Origin: JACRGC01 sp041305345
Lineage (GTDB): Archaea > Micrarchaeota > Micrarchaeia > Norongarragalinales > SBBD01
Assembly: GCA_041305345.1 (NCBI GenBank)
Contig: JBFYLP010000002.1
Location: 1-64,000 of the forward strand
Direction: 5' to 3'
DNA length: 64,000 nucleotides
Of the stretch, positions 26,177-35,075 are shown piece after piece. Within the stretch, counting starts at the first letter, position 1; the number at the start of each line of letters is the position of its first letter. The translations under genes were made by a program, and so were the position numbers. The notes beneath the pieces are model-generated. The model saw only the letters and a program-made list of their open reading frames with translations, was not told where the DNA came from and did not search any database.

Positions 26177-27316
26177 ATGGCAGAGCAGTTCCTCGTAAGC
26201 AGGGAAGCGCATTTCATCAAGCAAAGGTTTCGTGAGTACTATAAGCAAAATCTGAAGCCTCCAAGCAGCCTTAATATGCGCGAGTTCGGCTTTGGCTTCG
26301 AGAAGAAAATCGATTTTCGCCACAAGGCGTTCGGCTCCGGACTGGAGCTCAAGGCATTCATTGAGCGCGAATCGCCGTTATTCATGTCTTATTCTGCCGC
26401 ATATTACCGCTACCCTGCAGCCCAGCCGATGGGGAAGAAGGAATTTTTAGGTGCGGACCTCATCTTCGATTTGGATGCCGCAACCGATCACGCCAACCAC
26501 AACAAAATCCATTGCAGCTATTGCCTCGAAATGGTCAAGCGTGACACGATCAGATTGGTCGAGGAATTCCTGACTAGGGATTTTGGCTTTTCCAAGGAAG
26601 AATTAGGCATCAATTTCTCCGGCCAGAAGGGCTACCACATCCACCTGGAGGGCAAAAAATTCCGCGAACTTACGCAGGAAGCGAGGAAACAGCTTCTAAA
26701 TTATATCACCGCAACCGATCTCGACTTGGATTCCATCCTGGTAAAGCAGCAGTTGGGGCATGGCAGATTCGTGCTCAAAGGCCCCGATGAAAAAAGCCTG
26801 GGCTGGGCTAAAAAGCTCTACGCCGCAGCAACGAATTTCATACGCGATGCGAAAGTGGATGATCTGAGGTATTTTGGCCTTAGGAAGACGGATGCCGAAT
26901 CGGTTTTTGATAGGAAGGAGTTCATCCTCAAGAAGATGGCAGAAGGCAACTGGGATTTGCTAAAGGGTCTCGATAGGCTATGGGAAAACCTACTTCACCA
27001 GTCGGTTTCCCTGCAAAATGTGAATGTTGATAGGAATGTCACATTCGACCTGGCGCGTCTAATCAGGCTTCCGGATTCACTCCACGGGGATACCGGCTAC
27101 ATTGCCAAATCGCTATCACTATCCGATCTTGCCAATTTCAACCCCTCGAAAGATGCAATCGCTTTCACCGGCAAGCCCCTCCTTATCCGGAATACGGATG
27201 CAATCGATTTCGAATTCGCCGGTGAGCAATATCATTTGATAGCGCACGAAGAACGTGAACTGCCCGAAGCGCTTGCGATGCTGCTGCTGTGCAAGAAGCA
27301 GGCGAAACTGGTTTAA
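26177..27316 (+). CDS. priS: DNA primase small (catalytic) subunit PriS
   Basis: Synthesises primers for replication with PriL. The archaeal/eukaryotic primase catalytic acids are in GADLIFDLDAA (D98, D100), the triphosphate-binding motif is FSGQKGYHIHLEG (148-154 for SGQKGYH), and LIRLPDSLHGDTGY is the third conserved block. A Cys/His cluster HCSYC lies after the catalytic acids, as in the zinc-binding stem of PriS. Starting at 26177 gives 379 residues, close to the family norm. The PriL subunit is not in the window. Confidence 0.92.
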   Translation: MAEQFLVSREAHFIKQRFREYYKQNLKPPSSLNMREFGFGFEKKIDFRHKAFGSGLELKAFIERESPLFMSYSAAYYRYPAAQPMGKKEFLGADLIFDLDAATDHANHNKIHCSYCLEMVKRDTIRLVEEFLTRDFGFSKEELGINFSGQKGYHIHLEGKKFRELTQEARKQLLNYITATDLDLDSILVKQQLGHGRFVLKGPDEKSLGWAKKLYAAATNFIRDAKVDDLRYFGLRKTDAESVFDRKEFILKKMAEGNWDLLKGLDRLWENLLHQSVSLQNVNVDRNVTFDLARLIRLPDSLHGDTGYIAKSLSLSDLANFNPSKDAIAFTGKPLLIRNTDAIDFEFAGEQYHLIAHEERELPEALAMLLLCKKQAKLV

Positions 27317-27349
27317 ATCCTGCTCTGAATAATTTAAACTGCTTTGGTT

Positions 27350-27952
27350 ATGAAAATCGAAATCCCAAATGGCCTGGATCCGCAAATTATGGAAGAAGCC
27401 AAACGCAGGGCACGGGCACTGGAACCCAAATTCCTACCTGTCCACGAACTTAAGCGGCCCGTCACACAAGCCGAATATGACCGTGAGTTGGGTTTTTACA
27501 AGGGCACATCATTGATATTGGGCCTTAAACACGGCATTCCGTTGAAGGTGAAGCGCCAAAAAATATTCAGGTCGGTCATTTTTGCAATTATGAACGACCA
27601 TATCCAGGAATCGGTTGGGAACATACTTGGCAACGATGCTGCAGCTCTCAAAACGTATGCGGATCGCGTTAAGTCCATATCCGCCATTTTCGGCTCAAAT
27701 CACGAAACAGTCCGGGTCGGTGATCACAATAAGGCATTGATCCTTGCGGCGCTTAGTGCAAAGCATATGTCTTCCGGAGCGAAAACTCCCCCGACGCTGA
27801 AGGAATTATATGAAAAATTCAGTGAACAGCCGGTTATTAAAAGGCTGGGATTGGCAATCAACTTCTTCCCTTTTGAAAATCTAGTACGTACAAAGCTTTC
27901 GGGAATCATTCCCGTCATTTCTGGTGAACGCAAAAAAAAAGAATCAAAGTAG
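27350..27952 (+). CDS. Protein of unknown function preceding an HTH_10 regulator
   Basis: 200 residues, soluble, mainly helical, no motif I recognise. Features are a basic centre (KVKRQKIFRSVIFAIMNDH), an Asn/His segment SNHETVRVGDHNKALIL and a basic C-terminus (ERKKKESK). The ATG at 27350 lies after AATTTAAAC (about 27330-27338) and GTTTAAAT (about 27311-27318). The next gene starts 5 bp after its stop, so it is probably cotranscribed with the HTH_10 regulator and possibly with the swivelling-domain pair. Confidence 0.65.
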   Translation: MKIEIPNGLDPQIMEEAKRRARALEPKFLPVHELKRPVTQAEYDRELGFYKGTSLILGLKHGIPLKVKRQKIFRSVIFAIMNDHIQESVGNILGNDAAALKTYADRVKSISAIFGSNHETVRVGDHNKALILAALSAKHMSSGAKTPPTLKELYEKFSEQPVIKRLGLAINFFPFENLVRTKLSGIIPVISGERKKKESK

Positions 27953-27957
27953 TCGAT

Positions 27958-28605
27958 ATGTGGATAGCGGAACTTAAGCTCAAGAGGGAAAAATCCGTAA
28001 TCGTAGCTGGGAGCGCCGATTTTGACGTCACCATTGCATCCTATTACCTGAACGTCTTCAAGAAGGATGGGAAGGCATTCGTGAACAAAGTAGTGCTGGT
28101 GCAAGGGCCTGGCAAGGAAAAATACCTAAAGAGCGTCATTTCCCATTTCGGGAAAAAGGTCAGGTGCGTTGAGGGAAACCAGGTGTTCTACCAGCACGAG
28201 AGCCTGGATGCGTTCAATGCTCAGGTGATGAATTCGGAGGTAATTTTCATCAAGCCGATCATCGGGAAGGGCGGCTACGAATACTGGACGATTGCGAGCT
28301 GGGACAAGAAGCACCTGAAAGATCTAGCTAAAAAGATATCAAAGGGCAAGGGTATTAAGGTGTGGGTGCTAGGGATCCGCAAGCAACTAGTTGATCTCTT
28401 CATCTCCAATGTTTTCGAGCATATGACCAGCAAGCAAGTCAATTCAATCAAAACCGCCGTAACAAACGGTTATTTTGATTACCCCCGTAAAAATTCTCTC
28501 GAGGAAATAGCCAAAAAGGAGCACCTGCACGAAAGCACCTTCCGCGAACATCTCCGGAAGGCCGAAGGCACGATAATAAAAGCAGCCCTTCGAGACGAAC
28601 TGTAA
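27958..28605 (+). CDS. HTH_10 (bacterio-opsin activator-type) transcription regulator
   Basis: 215 residues. The C-terminal part (about 157-212) matches the HTH_10 pattern: MTSKQVNSIKTAVTNGYFDYP, then SLEEIAKKEHLHESTFREHL and RKAEGTIIKAA. The N-terminal part, beginning MWIAELKLKREKS, has the layout of the sensor half of such proteins and contains a GKGGYEYW stretch. It lies 5 bp after the unknown gene at 27350 and 76 bp before the swivelling-domain gene; that gap holds an 18-bp palindrome, a likely regulator site. Confidence 0.8.
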   Translation: MWIAELKLKREKSVIVAGSADFDVTIASYYLNVFKKDGKAFVNKVVLVQGPGKEKYLKSVISHFGKKVRCVEGNQVFYQHESLDAFNAQVMNSEVIFIKPIIGKGGYEYWTIASWDKKHLKDLAKKISKGKGIKVWVLGIRKQLVDLFISNVFEHMTSKQVNSIKTAVTNGYFDYPRKNSLEEIAKKEHLHESTFREHLRKAEGTIIKAALRDEL

Positions 28606-28606
28606 A

Positions 28607-28624
28607 ACCCCCTATATCGGGGGT
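28607..28624. promoter_or_regulatory. Palindromic operator candidate
   Basis: ACCCCCTATATCGGGGGT: 6-bp perfect arms (ACCCCC/GGGGGT) around a 6-nt centre, starting 2 bp after the stop of the HTH_10 gene and ending about 6 bp before the TATA-like TTTAATA (28632-28638) of the following gene. It covers the BRE position of that promoter, so binding there would control the swivelling-domain pair. Confidence 0.5.
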
Positions 28625-28681
28625 AAATCTATTTAATAGCATTCAAGTACATTACTACTTGCAATATTTGAGGGGTTTAAT

Positions 28682-30154
28682 GTGAACAAGTGGGTCAAGG
28701 TAGACATCCGTAACGACGCCAGCCTTTTCCCTGTGTTCCTGTTCGAATCCGGCTGCGGAAGGAACAGCAGAATGCAAAAGGCGCTTGGCGTGAGCTACAA
28801 GGGCTTGATGTATCAGTTCAAGGAAGGCACGTGGTGCTTTTATGAAATTCAGGGCGACAACAAGGAGGTCAGTTTGAAGCTGATGAAGAAGGTTCAGAAA
28901 AATCCGGAATTCATCGAATTTGCGATTAAAGAAACTTACCGGTTGGGAAACAAAATGCTCGATCTGACGGAAGAAATAAGCGCCACCAATTTGATGCATA
29001 AATCCAATCGGCAATTGTGGGGCTATTATGACGCATACTGCAACCGCTGCAAGGAAATGCGCGGCTTTGCGTGGGTCGCGCCGGCGCTAGATTTGAGCAG
29101 CACGTTATCGGATGCATTGAAGGATATAATCAGAAATCACCTGCCCGATGCCTCCGAGCAAGAAGTCAGTATATTCTTCACAACTCTCACCAACCCCAAA
29201 AAGCGAACCCTCGGAAAGCAGCAGGATGCTGATTTATTGAAAATTGCATTGATGATCAAGAAAGCCGCCGACATCAAATCCCCAACCACCCGGAAATTGC
29301 TAAATTCCCACGTTAAAAAAAACGAATGGCTTCCCTGCAACTATGAAAACGAGCCCTGGGACAAAAAATATTTTGAATCAGTATTGTTGAGCATGTTCAA
29401 GCAAGGGATAAATGTCAAAACAGAGCTGGAACGGATCGAAAAGAAGGAGAAGGAGACCGAATTCCAGAGGGAAAAAACGATCTCGGAACTCAAGCTCTCG
29501 AAATCGGAAATCAAACTATTCGATATTGCAGCAGAGCTGATCTTCTTTAAGGCAAACCGGAAGGACATGCTTTTCAAGAGCTATTTCCAGATGAGGCTGT
29601 TGATAGCTGAGATTGCAAAGAGGTTGCATCTCTCTGTAAAGCAGGTGAGGTTCATGCTTCCAAATGAAGTAAAAGAGGGGTTATTTTCAGGTAAAACAGA
29701 TTCTGCTCTTTACAGCCACCGTTACGTATTCTCCGTTGCAATCAGCGAAAATGATGAAACTAAAGTTTATGTGGGGAAGGAAGCAGAACGCATTATGAAA
29801 GAGGATGTAATTACTGAAAAAACCATAATTACCAATGAGCTTCGGGGCCAATGCGCCTGCCCGGGTTATGCAAAAGGAGCCGTAAAGCTCATCCTATCGC
29901 CCAAAGACATGTATAAAATGAATCAGGGCGACATTCTTGTCTCTCCGGCGACAAATCCGGATGTGGTGCCAGCAATGAAGAAGGCCGCAGCCATAATCAC
30001 GAATACCGGCGGCCTCACCTGCCACGCGGCGATTGCGAGCCGGGAGCTGAACATCCCCTGCATTGTTGGCACTAAAAATGCGACGGATGTGCTTAAGGAT
30101 GGGATGAACGTGGAAGTGAATGCAACAAAAGGCATTGCAAGGCTGGTGAAATGA
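28682..30154 (+). CDS. Orphan phosphohistidine swivelling-domain protein (PEP synthase/RPH-like C-terminus), copy 1
   Basis: 490 residues. The last ~85 residues are a PEP-utilising mobile domain with the phosphohistidine motif GGLTCHAAIASRELNIPCIVG (H448 in T-C-H) and a GDILVSPATNPDVVPAM lead-in. The middle is helical with a RLLIAEIAKRLHLSVKQVRFM segment resembling the substrate (RIF-binding-like) part of rifampicin phosphotransferase-type enzymes. There is no recognisable ATP-grasp domain and no PEP TIM barrel, so it lacks what normally phosphorylates the histidine. Residues 1-100 are unrecognised. The start is a GTG at 28682 with GAGGGGT upstream. The stop overlaps copy 2 by ATGA, implying translational coupling. 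Confidence 0.75.
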   Translation: MNKWVKVDIRNDASLFPVFLFESGCGRNSRMQKALGVSYKGLMYQFKEGTWCFYEIQGDNKEVSLKLMKKVQKNPEFIEFAIKETYRLGNKMLDLTEEISATNLMHKSNRQLWGYYDAYCNRCKEMRGFAWVAPALDLSSTLSDALKDIIRNHLPDASEQEVSIFFTTLTNPKKRTLGKQQDADLLKIALMIKKAADIKSPTTRKLLNSHVKKNEWLPCNYENEPWDKKYFESVLLSMFKQGINVKTELERIEKKEKETEFQREKTISELKLSKSEIKLFDIAAELIFFKANRKDMLFKSYFQMRLLIAEIAKRLHLSVKQVRFMLPNEVKEGLFSGKTDSALYSHRYVFSVAISENDETKVYVGKEAERIMKEDVITEKTIITNELRGQCACPGYAKGAVKLILSPKDMYKMNQGDILVSPATNPDVVPAMKKAAAIITNTGGLTCHAAIASRELNIPCIVGTKNATDVLKDGMNVEVNATKGIARLVK

Positions 30155-31683
30155 GGGGTTTTTCCGTTTTCAAGGGAAGGAGGAATTACATCCAAGCTAC
30201 CGAGGCGACTTTGCACCTGATATTCATTCCGGGATATGCCACCGTGAAATTGATGAAAAGCCGGCTAGGCTATGGGTACGATTCGATAATCGGCATCAAC
30301 CGGAACGATTTCGTCCAATGGCTCTACGACCAGGAGGACCTGAAACGGATTACTGAAAGGCTTATCAATGAAATTGAAAAGGATCCCCATCACCTAGAAA
30401 AAATAATCGCACTATGGGGGAAGGACCTCGAAAAATACGTGGCAACCTGCAAATTCCTTGATGATGAAGACCTCTGGAAATTGACTGATGAGGAATTGAT
30501 ATTGGCGTATGATGAATTCCTGAATGCATACCTTGCCGAATGGAGCATTCCCATAATTGCAGATGCCATAAGCCTCCATTCCGAGGGCCTGGCAAGGCAC
30601 GGTCTTATCCGCCTGCTAAAAAATCAAGGCGAGGAAAGGAATTTCCCAAAATACTTCCCTCTCCTGACCTCGCCCGTGAACATATCCTTTGCAAACTCTG
30701 AAAAAAAGGACATGCTTCGGATGGCATTGGGATTTTCCAAGTCCGGCTATGGGAATAAGATTCAAAAGATGGGCATCAAGCAGGCAGCAGCCTTCCTGAT
30801 TTCCACGCCTGGAATTTATAAACGGCTTTTAAAACATAGCAAAAAATACCATTGGATCAGGAACAGCTACCTTATATCGAGGGATCTCAAGCCAACTGAT
30901 TTTGCGCTAGAATTGGCGGAATTCCTCAAGAAGGGCGATTTGGGCCTTTCAAACGAAATCCGTAGAATGGATGCAAACTTCAGCAGACTTAAGCGTGAAA
31001 AGGCGCAACTTGCTAGGTCCCTTAAAATTAGCGGAGAATTGAAGCTCATATTCGGCATTATCGAACGGTTTGGCTGGTGGCAGGATGAGCGGAAGAAGCA
31101 GAATTTGATCGGCGACCATTACGTTTGCCGCTTCCTCAACGAGTTTGCCAGAAGGCTGCATGCGACATATTTCGATTTAGCCTATACGACCCCGTTTGAA
31201 CTGGTTGATTGCCTTAAAAGGAAAAAAATCGACGTTAAAATAATGAAAGACCGGAGAAAATACAGCATAATGGTCATTGGAAAAGGCTGCGATGGCATCT
31301 TTGTCGGTAAGGAGGCAACTGGACTTGAAAAAATCCTTCTCGGAAAGGAAAAACCTGCATTTGATGACGTGCGAGGCCAATGCGCTTCAATTGGGAGGGC
31401 CGAGGGATTTGTGAGGATCATAAACAATTCAAAGGACATTGCCAAGATGAAGCCCGGAGATATCCTGGTTAGCAGCATGACCCGGCCGGAGCTTGTGCCG
31501 GCAATGAAAAAAGCAGCGGCAGTTGTAACGGATGAAGGCGGAATTACCTCTCACGCGGCAATAGTCTCGCGTGAGCTTGGAATTCCCTGCATAATCGGAA
31601 CAAAAGTTGCCACGAAAATGCTCAAGGACGGCGATTTCGTGGAAGTCAACGCCAATCACGGAGTCGTAAGGAAGGTGGAATGA
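30151..31683 (+). CDS. Orphan phosphohistidine swivelling-domain protein, copy 2
   Basis: 510 residues, a distant paralogue of the preceding protein. The C-terminal mobile domain has GDILVSSMTRPELVPAMKKAA, then GGITSHAAIVSRELGIPCIIG with H468 in T-S-H. A central helical region (LKISGELKLIFGIIERFGWWQDERK... LNEFARRLHATYFDL) resembles the RPH/PEP synthase middle domain. As in copy 1, no ATP-grasp motif is visible; the N-terminal 200 residues are helical and Trp/Tyr-rich. Its ATG overlaps the stop of copy 1. The two may form a heterodimer or relay. The gap after it (31684-31842) is T-rich and empty. Confidence 0.75.
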   Translation: MRGFSVFKGRRNYIQATEATLHLIFIPGYATVKLMKSRLGYGYDSIIGINRNDFVQWLYDQEDLKRITERLINEIEKDPHHLEKIIALWGKDLEKYVATCKFLDDEDLWKLTDEELILAYDEFLNAYLAEWSIPIIADAISLHSEGLARHGLIRLLKNQGEERNFPKYFPLLTSPVNISFANSEKKDMLRMALGFSKSGYGNKIQKMGIKQAAAFLISTPGIYKRLLKHSKKYHWIRNSYLISRDLKPTDFALELAEFLKKGDLGLSNEIRRMDANFSRLKREKAQLARSLKISGELKLIFGIIERFGWWQDERKKQNLIGDHYVCRFLNEFARRLHATYFDLAYTTPFELVDCLKRKKIDVKIMKDRRKYSIMVIGKGCDGIFVGKEATGLEKILLGKEKPAFDDVRGQCASIGRAEGFVRIINNSKDIAKMKPGDILVSSMTRPELVPAMKKAAAVVTDEGGITSHAAIVSRELGIPCIIGTKVATKMLKDGDFVEVNANHGVVRKVE

Positions 31684-31842
31684 AGAAATTTAATGCGGAT
31701 GCGCCGGATTTTTTTGCAGGCTGAAGTGATGGGCGGAATTGAGTGTTTTTTTCGAGTGAAAAAGGCCTGAAAGCAGCTGGCACTTGAAAATTGATGGAAT
31801 CCTGGGGATTAGGCACGATTTGAAGCTCTAATGAATCCTAGT

Positions 31843-33513
31843 TCATTTGACAAACGGCTCCAGATCCATCTCGAATGCCGCAACCGGGACTTCCAGTTTC
31901 AGGTTTTCCAGCACCAGGGGGCTTATTTCGCCGATGACTGCAATTTGATGCATTGAACCCTCGATTTCCGCCATTATTGCCGCCTGCCTTCCCTTTATGA
32001 AAGTAGGGATGTCCGCTTTATTCAACTTATGAGGCACCCGGAGCCTTCTTAACAGTTCCATCAGCACGCCGGTTATGTCGCTGATGTTGGCCTGGGCGCC
32101 GGCGATTGCCGCTGCAATGTGCAATTCGTTCGAAGCAGAAAACTCGGATCCTAGCTTTTCCCTTGCAATGAATCCCAATTCAAAGGCCTTTTGGGGGTAG
32201 GGGTTATGCATGTTCCTTGAGAGCGTTTCAAGCATTGGTGGCAGCAGCGAATTCCTGATGTTTTCATACTCCTCGCTCACGGGGTTCTTGATGATTATCG
32301 GAAGCTCCTTCGAAAGCGCCCTCTTGAATATGTTGTCGTTGGTCAAAATGGGGTTGTTTATCTGAAGGTAACCCGCGCCTGCCATCAGGTCCGAAAGCGC
32401 ATCCATAAGTTTGGTTCTGGAAGTAAGCCCGCCCTTCGTGAAAACGGACGGTGGCTTTGGCTCGAAATTATTGTATCCGTAACCGAGTGCCACTTCCTCG
32501 ATCAGATCTACGGGATGCAGGAAATCCGCCCGATACCGCGGAATGAGGCATTCCAGGGTTGTCGCATCCTTAAGTTTTGCGGAAATGCGCTGTTTCTCCA
32601 AAGCAGTGATGATTTCCGTCCCTTTCAGGGTGGTGCCGAGCAATTTGTTTGCCTCGGCCACTTTCAGCTCCATTTTTTCGGGCGCCGTTTCAGGCGTGAC
32701 AACAGTTTTGCCGCCCTCCCTGATTTCAACGGTTTTTACCTTCGCTCCCCGGTCAAAAAAATCCTGGCAGAGAATATTCAATGCGGTATTGCAGGCGTGG
32801 AAATCCGTCCCCGTAATATCTATGAAAATCGTTTTGGTGCTGGTTGTCATTTCCGTGAGAATCCCGTTGATGATGGGCGGGAAGGAAAGCACTTGGTTCC
32901 TCGAATCGAAAATGATGGGATACTTCGGCGAATCCTTAAGAATCCATCCATATTCGATCCCTTTCTCGTGCTTCTCGAGGATTTGCCTCAAATTCATCTT
33001 CTGGCTCTTCATAAGAGGCACGAACTCCACACCCTCAGGAGCAACCGCTTTGTAGTAGAACGGAGGCACCAGTGATGCCATGTCGTGCAGCCCTATCGCG
33101 ACTTTTTTCCTCTTCCTTCCGTGAGTCAAAGTGAGCTTTTCTTGAATCTGAATGAGGTCCTTGAAATCATCCTCGGAAATGCTCAGGTTCTCCACTACTG
33201 CCGCAACAATGAACTCCCTTACCTGCTTCACATTCTCATCAACATGCAAGACATAGCCTCCCCTCTCGAATTTCTCTTCGGGTATGCCCCGCTCAATCCC
33301 CAGATATCCCTTCAATGCGCGTGCGATCCCTTCCGCAGAAAGCAGGTCTGGCCGGTCGCCGGTTACTTCAATTTGGAGCTCATCGCCCTCTACCGAATCA
33401 ATCGGCGCCTTGATCTGATGAAGGGCGGTTTCCAGCTGCTGCTCACTAAGCTTCTTCCCTACCAGCTTTTGCAAATGACTTTTTCTCACAGCGGTTGTAA
33501 CCATAGTTATCAT
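31843..33513 (-). CDS. pheT: Phenylalanyl-tRNA synthetase beta subunit
   Basis: 556 residues, the short archaeal/eukaryotic form without the bacterial EMAP-like domain. N-terminal B1-like region (LVGKKLSEQQLETALHQIKAP), B3/4 tRNA-editing domain centre, B5 (VEANKLLGTTL-like) and the catalytic-like C-terminal domain with DLIEEVALGYGYNN and NPYPQKAFELGFIA are recognisable. The ATG at 33513 overlaps the pheS stop (ATGA); ATG 33504 is also in frame. Forms the (alpha-beta)2 enzyme with PheS. Confidence 0.93.
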   Translation of the reverse strand: MITMVTTAVRKSHLQKLVGKKLSEQQLETALHQIKAPIDSVEGDELQIEVTGDRPDLLSAEGIARALKGYLGIERGIPEEKFERGGYVLHVDENVKQVREFIVAAVVENLSISEDDFKDLIQIQEKLTLTHGRKRKKVAIGLHDMASLVPPFYYKAVAPEGVEFVPLMKSQKMNLRQILEKHEKGIEYGWILKDSPKYPIIFDSRNQVLSFPPIINGILTEMTTSTKTIFIDITGTDFHACNTALNILCQDFFDRGAKVKTVEIREGGKTVVTPETAPEKMELKVAEANKLLGTTLKGTEIITALEKQRISAKLKDATTLECLIPRYRADFLHPVDLIEEVALGYGYNNFEPKPPSVFTKGGLTSRTKLMDALSDLMAGAGYLQINNPILTNDNIFKRALSKELPIIIKNPVSEEYENIRNSLLPPMLETLSRNMHNPYPQKAFELGFIAREKLGSEFSASNELHIAAAIAGAQANISDITGVLMELLRRLRVPHKLNKADIPTFIKGRQAAIMAEIEGSMHQIAVIGEISPLVLENLKLEVPVAAFEMDLEPFVK

Positions 33514-34976
33514 TTGTTTCTTAGGAACTGCAGATCCTGCGAGTGCAGGTCCCGGATGTCCTTTACCTCCAGCCTGATCATCGCCAGCCTATCCAGCCCT
33601 AGGCCCCAAGCAAGCACCGGAGTTTCGCATCCCAGCGGAAGGGCCATTTCAGGCCTGAAAATGCCAGCTCCCCCAACCTCCGTCCATTTATCATTGATCT
33701 TTACCATCATCTCCACTGAAGGCTCGGTGAACGGGAAGTATGAGGGCGCAAACTGAACCTCGGAGGGTTTGGCACCGAAAATGTCAACTGCAAATGTTCT
33801 CAGGTAGCCCAGAAGTTCGCGGAAGCTCATATTCTCATCAACCACTATCCCTTCACATTGGTTGAACTCAAGGAAATGCTTCCAATCGATGTCATCGGGC
33901 CGGAATACCTTGCCGATGCAAAACATCTTGATTGGGGGCATCACCCCTGCTGCAAGTGTGCGCGCAGAAACAGTGGTGGTTTGGGATCTAAGGACGATGC
34001 GCGAGGCCATCTTCTCATTCCACGAGTACCCCCAGCCTTTCGAGCCTGCGATGCCTTTCTCGTGGGCCAATTTGACTTTGGCAACCAGTTTTCCATTTGG
34101 CAATTTTCCGGGAGGCAATTCCAGCTGGAAAACATCGTGGATATCCCTTGCAGGATGGTCCTGGGGCATGAAGAGCGCATCCATGTTCCAGAATTCGAGC
34201 TCTGTAAAGGGCCCTTCCGCTTCCCGAAAACCCAAGGAAACGAGCTGTTCCTTCAATTCCCTAATGAATTGCAAATAGTAATGCTTCTTCCCCAAATAAT
34301 CGCTCCTTTTTTGGAGCATCGTGTGGATGTCATATTCCCTGAACTGCTTGTCCTTCCACCTGCCTTCCTTTATCATTATGGTGGTTAGCTGCGAAATCTT
34401 CTCGACAACCGGCGCCGCGGCAGCCCTCCTTCCCTCCGCGGTGATCTTGGCCTCGAATTCCTTCTCATCAACCAATGTAGCCAAATTCCTGCCCCTCAAA
34501 TTCTCAAATGCCGGGTTTTTCTCGAATGCGATTTTTCGACCCTTCAATTTTCCAAGCAGTTTTTCCTCATCGGTTAGGCTTGGCTCCTTAACCAATGTAA
34601 CCACGGTTTTTCCCACTTCCTTCATTATCGCAATCCAGCCATTCCTCCTCCCCCACTGGATTGCGATCTGCGCCTCGGCGGGAGAGAGTTTTGCAACATC
34701 CGCAATGGAGCTAAGCTCGATTGCTGTTTTCTTCAAATGCTCCGCAAGCTTGCGTTCCGGAAGCCCGTTTTCAGCATATGCCTTGCCTTCGGGAGTCAAT
34801 TCGGCAAAAGAGGCCTCCTTCCTGCTTAATTCGATCAGCTTCTCCCCTGCCAGCTTGTCAAGGACGCTCATTACCGATGCATATTCGATCTGGGAGATTT
34901 CGGATATTTGCCTTGCCCCCAAAGCGCCCTTATGCCCTTCAAGTGAGTGAAGCACCCTCAGGTCCAGTTCGTTCAT
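33510..34976 (-). CDS. pheS: Phenylalanyl-tRNA synthetase alpha subunit
   Basis: Catalytic subunit charging tRNA-Phe. The N-terminal ~230 residues carry winged-helix DNA/RNA-binding-like modules (LEGHKGALGARQISEISQIEYASV), and the class II catalytic core shows QDHPARDIHDVF (motif 2 region), LRSQTTTVSARTL, KMFCIGKVFRPDDIDWKH and the motif 3 GLGLDRLAMIRL. 488 residues is usual for archaea. CTTATAAATCGG on the minus strand (35001-35012) is its TATA box. First gene of the pheS-pheT operon. Confidence 0.94.
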   Translation of the reverse strand: MNELDLRVLHSLEGHKGALGARQISEISQIEYASVMSVLDKLAGEKLIELSRKEASFAELTPEGKAYAENGLPERKLAEHLKKTAIELSSIADVAKLSPAEAQIAIQWGRRNGWIAIMKEVGKTVVTLVKEPSLTDEEKLLGKLKGRKIAFEKNPAFENLRGRNLATLVDEKEFEAKITAEGRRAAAAPVVEKISQLTTIMIKEGRWKDKQFREYDIHTMLQKRSDYLGKKHYYLQFIRELKEQLVSLGFREAEGPFTELEFWNMDALFMPQDHPARDIHDVFQLELPPGKLPNGKLVAKVKLAHEKGIAGSKGWGYSWNEKMASRIVLRSQTTTVSARTLAAGVMPPIKMFCIGKVFRPDDIDWKHFLEFNQCEGIVVDENMSFRELLGYLRTFAVDIFGAKPSEVQFAPSYFPFTEPSVEMMVKINDKWTEVGGAGIFRPEMALPLGCETPVLAWGLGLDRLAMIRLEVKDIRDLHSQDLQFLRNK

Positions 34977-35000
34977 CCCTATCAGCAGGATTATGCTGTT

Positions 35001-35012
35001 CCGATTTATAAG
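35001..35012 (-). promoter_or_regulatory. TATA box of pheS
   Basis: CTTATAAATCGG read on the minus strand, centred about 30 bp before the pheS ATG. Confidence 0.6.
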
Positions 35013-35075
35013 CCATTTGGGAGAGGGCGGTCGAGGTGGAAAAAGGGCCGAATTTGGAATAATTTGCCTCCCTGC

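Noticed and set aside
31684..31842. Gap after the swivelling-domain pair, searched for an extra partner gene
   Set aside because: Only short T-rich tracts consistent with termination; no frame with a start signal.
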